A DNA stretch of 64,000 bases, taken from assembly GCA_034509735.1 (NCBI GenBank), contig JACGWO010000006.1, forward strand, positions 9,811,001 to 9,875,000. Reading direction: 5' to 3'. Position 1 is the first letter of the stretch. Every line of letters begins with the position of its first letter. The position numbers and the translations under genes are program-made. This DNA is from Sesamum alatum. Its lineage: Eukaryota > Streptophyta > Magnoliopsida > Lamiales > Pedaliaceae. Positions 11,180 to 21,950 of the stretch are shown in pieces. Under the pieces are notes generated by a model. It did no database searches. It was not told the origin of the DNA and saw only the letters and a program-made list of their open reading frames with translations.

Positions 11180-12640
11180 TTGGAGATATCTGAAAGTGCA
11201 ATCCTAGATCGAGTAGGTGGTAGGTTAGCATCAATACATAGTTCATCCAAGGATAAAGGTTTATCAATTTGTTTATGCTTCTTGGTGATGGAGATTATCT
11301 TATAGGTTGAGGTATGCTTAGGTTTGAGTTTGGGGCGGGAATTGGTGGTTGATTTTGGAGTTGGTTGAAGGTTGGGAGTGAGAGAAGGTAAGGGGTGTGT
11401 TAATGAAATTGAGTATGTTGTTTGGTGTGATGTGAGGGATGGAAATTTGGTGTTGTAACTGAATATGAGTGGTTAGTAGGGGGGAGGTGATTTTCAGTGT
11501 TATTTGTTGTGGATATGTAGGAATATTTGGCTATTGTAGTTTTGAGGGGATGTGGTAGGGTAGACTATATGAGAGAGAGGGGTAGTAGGTCTATTGGTGG
11601 GATATTGAGTTCTATGCAAGAGAAGACGGGTGGGATTAGGGGTTGGTTGAGAGTGTGGTAGGAACAAGCCAAAGATCCCTACACCTCTTCGTTGTTGTTT
11701 CTAGAATTTGTCTAAGGTAGGCACTTGGGGTGCACTATGAGTTGGGAGCGAGAACATGAGGGACACCATCATTCTCGAATTTGAGAGACCCCTATTTCTA
11801 CCGTAAATGAGATTTTGTCACACGTATCCACAGACTGAATGGGGCATTTTCTTCTAGATCAGAAAAGTTCTCGATAAAACGGAGTTCATAGAACTTGGAT
11901 AGGTGTCCAAGGCAACCGCATAGATAGCAAAAGTTAGGGAGTCTCTCGTATGTAAAGGAAATCAATTGCTCATCCCTTAAGGCTATCCACAATTTAAACA
12001 CCCACGACAGTGGTTTGGTAACATCAATAGAATCTTGATTCTGAGCGAAGATCCCCATGCACTGCCTGTGTTATCAGTCTCGACATCGACAAAACGACCA
12101 ACATGTTTCCCAATGAAAACTATCATATCCTTTGTCATCCTGCTGAGGGGGAGTCCGTGTGCACGCACATGAAATTCTAACCAATCGAAGTTGACATCTT
12201 TAGGGTTCTCCTAGGTGCCAATAAGGTTAATCCTAGGTGCCAATCAGATTTTTTTAAAGAATCAAGAGTATCCTCTCAATAACTCGATTCGATCAACAAT
12301 ATGATTGAATTTCAGCAAGAAACAATTATCATCAATTAATTTTAGATCCATGCCTTACACAATAATTAAAAGAGAGCGCGAGTGTAGATGGGGAAGCATC
12401 TGCATGAAAGGGCTTTTGCTATAGCAATCTTCCCACAAGATAAAGGTCATAATTCTTCGGATCCGAATACCATAGGTTTGATGGTAGAGAAACTCCATCA
12501 TCTTCTTCCTCAGTCAAAGAGAGTGCCTTACCAAGATGACTTAACCTAGACTCCATGGATTGACCCCGATCAAGGAGATCGAGAGATCTGGAGTTGATCT
12601 CCTTAAGACAATGCAAGAATCTTCAAAAGTAATACACTGC
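11180..12640 (-). pseudogene. LINE ORF1 relic (DUF4283 / zinc-knuckle gag-like protein)
   Basis: ORF1 proteins bind the LINE RNA. The N-terminal segment (12419-12616) has LSLTEEEDDGVSLPS, matching the KLTEEEAM start of the second LINE's ORF1. The DUF4283-like middle (11983-12168) reads AHGLPLSRMTKDMIVFIGKH. The segment at 11798-12058 has FTYERLPNFCYLCGCLGHLS, a CX2CX4H zinc knuckle (11888-11929) whose last ligand is Tyr in place of Cys. The pieces lie in different frames, so no full protein can be made. The remaining part toward 11180 is low-complexity G/T-rich sequence. Confidence 0.75.
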
Positions 12641-12870
12641 TAGACAAAAAAACAATAACCAAACAAAAAGGTTGTGGGATGGAGGGAGGTAGAGGAGAAA
12701 AGAAAGGAGAGAGCGGAAAAGATGAGAAAGCAGCGAAAGTAGGGATGTTCGGAGATGTGCAACACATCCGAGGCTGGTGGCAATAACGTTCATGTTGGAC
12801 AAGAGAAAAACCTAGCAAGCGTAGGGAAAACCCTCATACGGGGGAAGGGACTCTCAAACGAGAGGGAAGA

Positions 12871-14951
12871 TTATATCTAAGCACAAGAGAATTTGATAGT
12901 TGTATTTGTAAATTAGTTCATATCAAACTACAAAATATTATACCAAAAATACGATTTTTGTTGCCAAAAGTGAGATAGTTCTAGTCTTAGCTGCCAAAAC
13001 AAAAAATAAATAAAATAGTAACTCTAATAACCTTTGCACGAGCAAAACTAGATCGTCAATAATTAATCTTATAGTAGCAAGATGTGCAGTTAGTAAGAAT
13101 TGACTTTCTAAAAAAGTAGTTAATAACGTACATGAAGTAATTTGCAACAATATTATTATTAATGTCAAAAGGGAGTTGGCTAGTAACAAACCATTGCAAC
13201 AAGCCTATACCTACGGCGAACAACAAAACTTACTTAGTTTTTGGGGTCCTGTTATATGTTCGATCCATATATATTCTGATCGCCACTCATACTTCATCCT
13301 AGCACATCTTATTGAAATTGAGAGAATACCTCAAATGATCTGACTTTAATTTTTTCCAAAGCAACTCTCGTCAACTAGCACTTTGGAATTCTGTTTTGGT
13401 CTAATTTCTATTACTTTGGTTGGATAATTCGTAATACCCCGTTCATAGGTTTAAGATCTACATCTATGATTGAAAAGTCCGAATGGTTGACTTTGCAATC
13501 AGTTATCAATAGATTTTGTAATTGTTCATTTGAAAAAGTGGAATAATTTCTTTGTATTCATAGAGAAGGATCAATAGGTTTTTGAATTGTTCATTTGAAA
13601 AAGTGAAACAACTTCTTTGTGTGTGTGGAGATAGGAACATTATAAGTCACATGGATATAGCAAGTCTCCCTTGGGCTGCTTTAATGGTAGCCTTTACATT
13701 TTTTCTTTCACTTACAAGGACTCCAATTTAATATTTGATTTAGGTCGAGATCACGTAGACCAACAAAGATAGTCAAATCTAAGATAAAAGCTGGAACTTG
13801 AGAGAACAAGCACATAACAGGCTTGCTACGAGGTGTCTAACTAAGACCTTTCGATACTTAAGTCAGGTCGGTGCAAGATTGAGGACACAAAGCACAAATA
13901 CATTCTATAAAAATGTCGTACCTTAATCCTTCTGTATCTGTATGAATCCATGTGTCGAATATCCTCCTTTCAAGTGCCTTGGTATTAATAACTAAGATGT
14001 CGGGGTCGCTAGGTAGGGTAGGTGCGGGTCCAATCCGATAAAAGGTGCGTTGATCTCAATCTTATTTTGGAATTTTGAATTCCTAGAGGGGTATTATTAT
14101 CATTTGATCAACTAAATTAGTTTACCCGTGCCAATATTGAAATAGTAGTAGAGCACACTCAATTCACTATATATTTTGAAGAATTGTTCAAAACTTAAAA
14201 AGAAGAAAAATAAGACAATATTGGTATGTTTCGCTATAACTATAAAACAAAAAAATTATTTAAAATATATATACTAAACATTTAGCTATAATTATATTTT
14301 TATGAATAAATGTTGAATTGAAGTCAAAATATTAAAATAATTATATGATATCATGTGGTAATTACTAAATAAAATATGAATTAATAAGTTCCACGGATGT
14401 TTTTCTTTTCAAATGTAAGTTAAGAGGATTTTTTAGTAAGTTTTTATTAAAATAAACTAAAGCCACCTCATGAAATTTTATTAATACTTAATAGTACAGG
14501 TAACATCTCATTTTTCTTGATTTTTTATCGATAGAAAAAAATAAAGGTGAAATGTTGTCCGAAATAATCAATGGGGAATAATGGGAGCACACTTAATGTG
14601 TGTGCACAATTTAAATTTTTTATTATACCTATTTAATTATATAAATTAAAATAAAACTTAAAGAAAGAACGGATAGTATTTAACTATTTTTTATTAATTT
14701 TAAACTTGCAATAAATAGAGTATTATTGATAAAAAAATTTTTTTAAAGAGATTGCCATTTTTTTGTAATAATAAGTATGTTTGAGGGTAAACTTTTACCT
14801 AAAGAAAATGTTAAGGTAATTTAGTCAACAATACATTTTGTAAAAAAAAAAAGTTACTCTACCCCTCATGCTTAATAAATAGTATTTTCTTTAACATAAA
14901 ATATGTATTGATGTCTCTTTAAATGAAGAAAGAAATACTTTGAGAAAAGTA
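12871..14951. other. AT-rich intergenic DNA without recognisable genes
   Basis: I see no coding or RNA gene. A two-copy minisatellite is at 13505-13620. The part at 13730-14060 is less AT-rich and may be an old retrotransposon scrap, but no domain is readable. 14100-14900 is mostly A/T homopolymer-like sequence. Confidence 0.6.
13505..13620. repeat. Two-copy tandem repeat, 64-bp period
   Basis: The unit starts ATCAATAG and includes TTGTTCATTTGAAAAAGTG, then CTTTGT. It occurs at 13505 and again at 13569, with a few substitutions between copies. Confidence 0.8.
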
Positions 14952-15726
14952 TGACAAATAAATTAGTAATACTTATGCACCAAAAATACACATGGCCCAA
15001 GACGAAATCCACCTTGAAGAAGGCCCAGTGGAAGCTCAAGGGCACACATGAGCCAAAGCCAAAAGACCGCAGGCCTAGGTCCTCTCGAGGAGCCCATGGA
15101 GCAAGAAGGCCCGTAGAGAGGGCGTGAAGGCCTGTCCGCGGGCTCAAGGGGGAGGTTGACTTGGCAACCACTTGGGCGCCAACACACTTTCGTGCATAGG
15201 TGCCAAGGCTCCATTCAGCTAGCTTGGAGGAAGGATTGTTGTGTAATCACTAAAAGGGCACCAAGACTTAAGACAAGTACCTCTTAGGAATCCGGAGCGC
15301 ATATCTTGTAAGGAGGCTGATTTGCTCAAGGGAGAGGGTCCCCACAGTCAACACCTTTAAGATTTTCTCTGGATGCTCTGGAACCTACCTTCCGCAACCG
15401 CTGGCCAGAGTCCCAAGGGGACTAAACTTCATCAACATGCAAGGGGACTTACGCTATCAAAATATGCCTCTTCTCCTCGGTAGATGGTAACGCTATTTCG
15501 TAATACTTATACGCACAAAGCACTAACACTCTGAACATTCTCACACTATATCATTATTCTACTTTACATTCATTTTATTCAATTTCCACTTTGCATAATT
15601 GTTTACTAACTTGAGCGTTGAGTGCTAACGTATTTTTTGTAGATACTCGTTCTAAGACTTGTGGAAAGTTAGGCCCAAAGACCTCCAGTCGAAGTTACCC
15701 AAATGAGCAACTTTTTGCTCGCATCA
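14952..15726 (+). repeat. Solo or orphan LTR of a Ty3/gypsy (Tat-like) element
   Basis: The right part matches the 5' LTR at 37005-37791 in order: TTGCATA, ACTTGAGCG, TGAGTGCTAAC, then T-rich sequence and ...GCTCGCATCA at the end. The left part shares GGCCCAAG and the purine-rich 'gaggcccatgg'-type text. The boundaries (TG at 14952, CA at 15726) are inferred from that comparison. No internal gag/pol sequence follows, and no matching 5-bp duplication is seen at the chosen ends (AAGTA versus AATCC), so it may be a fragment and not a clean solo LTR. Confidence 0.65.
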
Positions 15727-16486
15727 AATCCCATAAGACCCTGTTTATGAGTTTGTCAGGGATAACGACAGTTTAAATTAAGTCCTTGTTATCTTTGTGA
15801 TATGTTAGGATATGACAAAATAAGAATTTGTTTACTTGTTGCTAATTATTTTGGACACAATATCTGACTAGTACAATTACATATTTACTAAGAAATATCA
15901 TATAAGTGATAAAAATATCAATTTACGATTTTAGCCCCATAAAAGTAAAAAAATGTGTCAGGTGCATTCATTGCACCTGACCAGGTTGTTGAGTAATTTT
16001 GAGAAACATCAGGGGCAAATCTGACAATGCAAGGCAAGGTTTCATGACAAAAAGAGCAATAAAAAAGTAGAGCCCAACACATGGGCTTAACAGAATTGCA
16101 ACCACAACCCTCTTGGGCTGATTAAAATCAACCGTTGTAGGCCAGCCCGATGAATCATGGGCTGGTCCATAAATAAGTAAATGAGTCACTAGGCTAGATT
16201 AATTAGGATATTTGAGCCACTTATAGCTAGTAAATATGGTCTAAGTATTGGACATAGAAAATGAGAGAAGGAAAAAAAAAAAACACAGTTGATAGAGAAG
16301 AAAGCAAGTTATGAGATGATTGAAACTAGTGGATGGGGCACACTCTATGTTTGTGTGAAGTAGGAATAAAGATTTATAAAATTATGGATGGAAGATAATG
16401 GAGAAAAATAATAAAAAGTCGGATATTTTAGGAATTTAACATTTGGCACAACAAATTGATGTTGGTAAACTTTTAAGAGTATAAGA
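15727..16486. other. Non-coding stretch with one perfect hairpin, left flank of copia element
   Basis: No gene recognised. It contains the hairpin at 15957-15981 and, at 16423-16450, the sequence GGATATTTTAGGAATTTAAC, which recurs immediately right of the copia element at 26444. Confidence 0.6.
15957..15981. repeat. Perfect 10-bp stem hairpin
   Basis: GTCAGGTGCA, loop TTCAT, TGCACCTGAC. It is an isolated palindrome with no inverted-repeat element around it. It might be a relic MITE tip or a chance structure. Confidence 0.6.
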
Positions 16487-18606
16487 TGTTAGAATAGGTG
16501 ACCAGAAAGTCAATGTGGCTAGTTATTCTGAGAACCATTCATCAATTTGAACAAGTAATATTGTGTTAATGATTGTAGTAAGGATTCATCATAGGCATGA
16601 GTTTTTGTACTTACTGCTTGCATCGTTTCGATGTCACAACAAACGCCCACAGACTGAAATTACATTACGGGAAACTGGAACTGCGCATTGGATGGTAGGT
16701 TCATGAAATCAGTTTCTCGGATCGGTTTGAAATACTCCAAGTCAAGGAATCTCGAGACAGGGCATTGAGAATCCATTTGAGACTTGCACTAAGCATCTGC
16801 AGTCGTATTTCATTAACAAGTGACGAGGCTCGTCTTAGTGGGTCAGCCAGCTAGGTGGCTGCTGACAGAGGTGACTCGCGGGAATCGTCATATGGAAGCC
16901 ACACGGGCTTAGTCGGTACGACTCGTATTTCTGATTTCGATAGTACGGGATTAGTCCTCGAACTTGAGGAATCACGTCAGTCGCTTACATACTAAGGTTG
17001 TATCTTGGATCTGGTGAGATTTGACCATGTATTATGACATGACCATCATACGCCCTGTCCAGTACAGTCGGAGTATGTAAGGATGGTGGATTCCAAGATA
17101 GGATCTGTCCCCTGTCAAAGAATTTGATAGCGAGATCTCCTATGCGCTCTGAGATGGTTTAGACTCACAAAGTCTATGGCCATAGCACTTGATTGAGTGG
17201 GAAAGAATTTCCTACGACAATCATATAGTTAAACCTATCTCAAGTTTAAAGCATAGATTCCTAAGTCAAAGATGGGAACCGACATCCTAATTCCATGCCC
17301 TAGACTGAGACCGGGAGACAGGTGACAATGGGACCGTACCTGTATGTAACGAGCGACGGTAGGACCGTACCTGCATGTAACTCAGAACCTAAATGTTCAC
17401 ACCACATATTCACCTAGTCTCTAGTGCCATGGACCGTTGCTAGATGGCCACACATGGTGACGGACTAATTTGGTTATAAAATAACAAGAAGTAGGTCCAA
17501 GTCTAGCTGAAAGGTGAACCTAAAGAATCAAACCCGCTACACCAAATGTCAGGGAATTAATTTGGAATTAATTCTGGGAGAAGGTTTAATTTAATAGGAT
17601 TAAATTATACTTCTTGGAGATTCAAGCCTCGATGGACTATTCGAATAATCGGGCTTGTGTTCATAAATTAGATTTATGGATTTTATAAAGCATGGGCTTT
17701 CCTTTTAATTAGATTAAAAGGGTGAATTAATTAATGGGCTTGGTATATTAAATAGGATTCAATATAAAGTCCATGGGACATTCCATGAATTAATTAATGG
17801 GATTGATATATTAAATAGGATTTAATATAAAGTCCATGGGACTATTTAATTTAGAATTAAATAGGCCCATTCCATAAAGCCCATCAAAATGGATGGACAA
17901 GATTTGATCTAGAGATTGATGCGATGAAGGGCCATGATTAATTTGACTTAATCAAAGCCTAGTTTGACTAAGATTTGGTCAAAATCCTAGTCAAGTGTGC
18001 CTGTTTAGAAGAGGTTGAGTAGGAATAGGAAAATCTATTTTCTATAAATACTCAAAAACACACACATACACCTACTAATCTCTACAACTCTCATCTCATA
18101 ATTCTCTCTCAATTTTCGTCCACTCTCTCTCACTTTCTCCAAGATTTGTACTTTGTTCTTCTTGATTTATTCAAGGTAGAACATAAGAGACGTCGATTGC
18201 ATTAATTGATAGCGTGTATCGATGTCTCTTCTCCCCAAATAATTTCTTGCTAGCACAACGGTTGGTTGCTTTCTGGTGTAGCGAGTGAGATGATTTAGAG
18301 GGTCTCTTCTTTGAGATCTTGGTGCAAAGCCGGGAACAATGCATGTAGCCGAACAAAGTCAAAACTACAACCGGGTAGGTTCTTTGATTATGGTTTTCAG
18401 TTTAAATTCTATGGCCTCCATGTTGTGTTTATTGAACATGAGATACACCGAACGCCCGGGAGATTCAAGGGCACACCCCTTGATTCGGTTATGTATGTGA
18501 TGCATGCTTTAAATTCCATTTAATTATGCTTTGCAATTTTATTGTGCAATCTTTCGCGCTTCCGCTATTCGTGTTCATCTCCCGGGTCGATCCGCTAAAC
18601 GTTTCA
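16487..18606 (+). repeat. 5' LTR of the copia-type element
   Basis: 2120 bp, nearly collinear with 24281-26440. It has a TATA box CTATAAATA at 18042-18050 followed by a CT-rich leader (CTCTCTCACTTTCTCC). An internal imperfect tandem duplication of about 80 bp at about 17720-17860 (GAATTAATTAATGGG...ATAAAGTCCATGGG) is also present in the right LTR, so it predates insertion. Confidence 0.9.
18042..18050 (+). promoter_or_regulatory. LTR promoter TATA box
   Basis: CTATAAATA in the 5' LTR; the same sequence is at 25878-25886 in the 3' LTR. It would start the retrotransposon transcript in the CT-rich stretch just downstream. Confidence 0.6.
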
Positions 18607-18619
18607 GTGGTATCAGAGT
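18607..18619 (+). other. Primer binding site (tRNA-iMet type)
   Basis: GTGGTATCAGAG directly follows the LTR end. TGGTATCAGAG is complementary to the 3' end of plant initiator methionine tRNA, the usual primer of Ty1/copia elements. Confidence 0.85.
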
Positions 18620-18694
18620 ACCCGGTTCAATGTATAGGCCTAGAATTTTATGTGCTATGTGCGTTTAAGCATGATCAACATGTTTTAATTTACG

Positions 18695-19860
18695 TTTGAA
18701 GCATGTTTAGCGTAGATCTTGATTTGGCGTTTAATTTTGCATGGGATTTTGGATCTATGATTTCTTGAATATGTATTTACATGTTCTTGGGTTGATTTAT
18801 CTTGTGGTTCAGAAAATTGCATGAAAAAATCAAAAAGGAGTGAAAAACAGCGAATTGGCAGCAGCAGCACGTTGGCTCCGCGCGCGAGCGCCAGGCGCAG
18901 GCGCGGCCGTCTACGCTGGGCACGCGCGCCTGGCCGGCCGGCTATGCGGTTTTCCATTTTCTCTCCCGTTTTTTGCTCGTTTTTCAAAACTATTTTTTTC
19001 TGAATTATTTTTTATGACATTTTCTGCGTTATTCTGAACCCGTTGACTTAGAATATTTATTTTTTTAGATTTGGAATTTCCTAAAATAAATATTGCTTTG
19101 TTGATGAAGAAAGGGTTTCCTAACAAGATTTAATTCTTGCAATGGTTGCACCAATGATCAAAATTCAACTGTAAAATTTCGCATTAATTTCTGCGTTTAA
19201 TGATGTTGGACATCATGGTTATTTTATGGCTTGAGCATGAGTAGATCTTGACATGTATTAATATTGCACAAATGTTGGATTTTGGGATTCTTGAATATAT
19301 GGGCATATTATTGAATTGATGGTTTTTGTATTTCAGAAAATTAGATTGCAAGAAAACATTAAAACATGAAAAACTGTGGCAGGCGGCAGGAAGGCCGCTC
19401 AACAGGCAGCAAGCACGCGCTTACGTGCGTGCGGGCGAGGGCCCGTGCGCAGGCGAGCGGCTGCACCTGTGTGCATGCACTGCTGCACAGCAGCTGTGCG
19501 AGGACAGCACCTACGCTCGCAGACGAGGGCTCGTGCGCGCGCAAGCGTGCGTCCTATGCAAGCTGCGCGCCTGGCCGACAGTACAGGACCGTTTTTCGAT
19601 TTTTCATTATTTTCGTGCGTTTTCGAAAAATCTGATTTTTCTGTATTATTTTGGGAATTTTTCTGAACTCATTGACTTGGGGAATTTTAATTTTGGTTGA
19701 GATTTTATATTTCCTTGAATTAATATTGCCTTGTTAATTATGGAAAAGGATTTTCCAACAAAATTGTTGTGCATAGGTTGCACCATTATCCAATGTTTGG
19801 TGTGAATATTTTGAATGTAATTTTTGCATTTATTTTATGGTATGAGATATCATGGATGTT
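18695..19860 (+). repeat. Tandemly duplicated copia leader unit carrying GC-rich cassettes
   Basis: Copy 1 (about 18695-19215) and copy 2 (about 19225-19860) share the order: GTAGATCTTGA, TTTCTTGAATAT, TTCAGAAAATT, a GC-rich block, a T-rich TTTTTC stretch, GTTGACTT, TTCCTAA/TTTCCAA, GGTTGCACCA, ATCATGG. The GC-rich blocks (18840-18950 and 19375-19580) are full of CGCGC and GCAGGC steps and differ strongly from each other, although their flanks align. A third copy appears to begin after 19860. The region precedes the gag start and has no convincing protein. Confidence 0.7.
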
Positions 19861-21137
19861 TGTATAGCATGTTTTACGTGATATATGTATTTGTGCTATT
19901 TATGTTAATTGGATCGATGAAGAATGATCACAAAGCCCCTAGACCGCATGTATGGTTTATTTATATTCATTTGTTGGGTTGTGGCCTGTGTGCCTCTTTG
20001 CATCTTTTTCCTCCCTCTCTCTCTCTTCTGGTTGTTTTGGAATAATAAGACTTTCTCTCTCCCTCCTAATGTACTCCCCCCAACTGATGATTGTGGTTTC
20101 TTATTTTATGATGTAATGAGAGTAGAATTAGTGGTGAGGTTTTACTTTTTGTAAATAAAAGCTGCAAGAGAAGACAAGCCCAAGGTGTTGGAGGCCCATG
20201 GAGGAGGCCATCAGGTGACCCACGGAGGATCCATGGAGAAGAAGCCCGGTGTAGGCCCACGATGGAGCCAAGAAGATGAAGAGGACTTACAAGGCCCATT
20301 GCATGTAATGGGTTATTAAAAATCTTGTAATAGCATATGGCCTACCCTTACATTGACCATAGATCCACTGCGGGCTTAGTGGGTCGCATAGGTTTGGGCT
20401 TGTGATCATCCTACAGGGGCGTACTAGGTTTTATTTTGCATGCGATGTGTTTTATATGCTTTAAGTGTTCTATTTGCTTTATGTATGTTTACATTTATGC
20501 TTAGAATATTTCTGATATAACGCATGCAAAACACTTAATATGTGATGAGGTCTCGTTCCATTAAAACTCTCACTTGGTTAGGCCAAGTTGAATATAGACC
20601 CTTAATAAATGGACTAGGACTCTGGGAGTTCGTCCAAGCCTTCCATCCATGGCAAAGTGAGGAAGCTAGTTTCAGTCGATAGCGTGGTCTCACGAGTCGT
20701 GGCACGACTATCGTGCTTAAAAGAAGCTGCAATTTGTCATGAATGAGGAGTACTCTCATGTTGCCTGTCTCACGAGTCGTGGGAGTAGCAGTGAGTCTAT
20801 GAATCGGTTGACTGGGTCGGGTCTAACGCCCGAATAACGTGATTCGCTTGGAGTCCTCGGGAGCAGGTAAAAGGGTGAGGCAGTTATTTTGGGAATCTCA
20901 TGGAACGAGAATGGTATGGAATACCTCCCATAGGTTGTTTCTCATGCGAATCGTAAAAACAGGGCATAGGAGAGATCGCTGTGGATCCCGAGCCCACTAA
21001 GAAAGCATTTCCCGAAAACAACGTTTGAGAGTGCCGTGTTTTCATAGAAATAGTGGGAGAGGTTAAGGACTAATGACTGAGTCTTAACCTAAATATTGCT
21101 TCATTCCGCTTATTATTTTCTGCTTTATATATTGTAA
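19861..21137 (+). other. Untranslated leader of the copia element
   Basis: This part has GGCCCATGGAGGAGGCC-type text (20160-20300) and a block with repeated GTCTCACGAGTCGTGG at 20688 and 20767. No protein domain is seen. The first plausible gag ATG is at 21138. Confidence 0.55.
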
Positions 21138-21950
21138 ATGTCTAAGTATCCACCAAACATATTCCTAAGAGGCTTATTAAATAAGAACCAACTACACGAA
21201 TTGACTATGAAATCTTAAGATGGTCTTAGATTTCCAGAACCTGAACTCATATACCGGATGAGGACGTTCCTCAGCCCTTGCTGGAGGGGTCGACAACTAA
21301 AGCAATACTTGGCATTCAAAAATTGAAGGACGACCACTGGCAAGTAGGATATAATGGTGTTGGCTCAACTATGCTTCGTTTGCATCATGTTTATATGGTC
21401 CCGGACCAGCATGTAGGGTATAATGCAACGAAGGTATTTTTGAAGCTAAGATGACGGAAGGGACATCTGTACAAAAAATATGGAGTGATGATGCAATCCT
21501 TTGTGGAGAAGCTCAAAAGATCTCTACGTCGGTCTTGAAATAGAGATGTACGTTGACATGATCCTTCAGTCTCTTCCTTCCTCCTGCGAACCATTAATAA
21601 TCAACATGAATGAGATTAGAAAAGATCTTCATCGGTTGGTAATTATGTTGGTCGAGTACGAGGCAACAATTGCAAAATCTGCGCCGTCGGTACTAGTAGG
21701 AGAGACTTCAACCTCCATAGCGAAAGGCAAGGTGCCAGACACCGAAAGAGGAAGAAGGGTAAGGTGACATCAACTATTAAGCACTTCAAGTGCTGTTCCT
21801 TTACAACACAAGGTGGAGGTAAAGAAAAGAGCAAAAAATTCAGCAGTCAAGTTCATTTCTAAGAACGTAAGCATTCACTACCATAAAGAGGGCCATTGGA
21901 AAAGGGAGTATCCTAAACCCCTCTACAATGTAGGTAAAATTTGATATTGA
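21138..21950 (+). pseudogene. Copia gag relic with zinc-knuckle remnant
   Basis: Gag would form the virus-like particle. From the ATG at 21138 the text MSKYPPNIFLRGLLNKNQL is followed by stops. 21501-21767 encodes the conserved later gag part: MYVDMILQSLPSSCEPLII, then NEIRKDLHRLVIMLVEYEA. At 21866-21925 the zinc knuckle survives as HKEGHWKREY with its cysteines replaced by other residues. At least several stops and frame changes are present, so no gag product is expected. Confidence 0.7.

Larger units (their letters stand above)
8772..12870 (-). mobile_element. L1-type LINE, decayed and lacking its 3' end
   Basis: Non-LTR retrotransposon read on the minus strand: 5' leader about 12620-12870, ORF1 about 11180-12640, and ORF2 from 11140 leftward with endonuclease then reverse transcriptase. 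Every coding stretch is interrupted by stops or frameshifts. The homology stops at about 8772 within the region after the RT, before the zinc-finger/RNase H part seen in the related element at 46-51.5 kb, and without a poly(A) end. The 5' edge is estimated from similarity to the leader of that second LINE. Confidence 0.85.

Noticed and set aside
14952..15726. A complete gypsy element at 15 kb
   Set aside because: Only LTR-like sequence is present; no gag, pol, primer site or second LTR follows.
19326..19700. 124-codon ORF in the copia leader
   Set aside because: It arises from a CpG-rich block open in several frames on both strands and has no domain.
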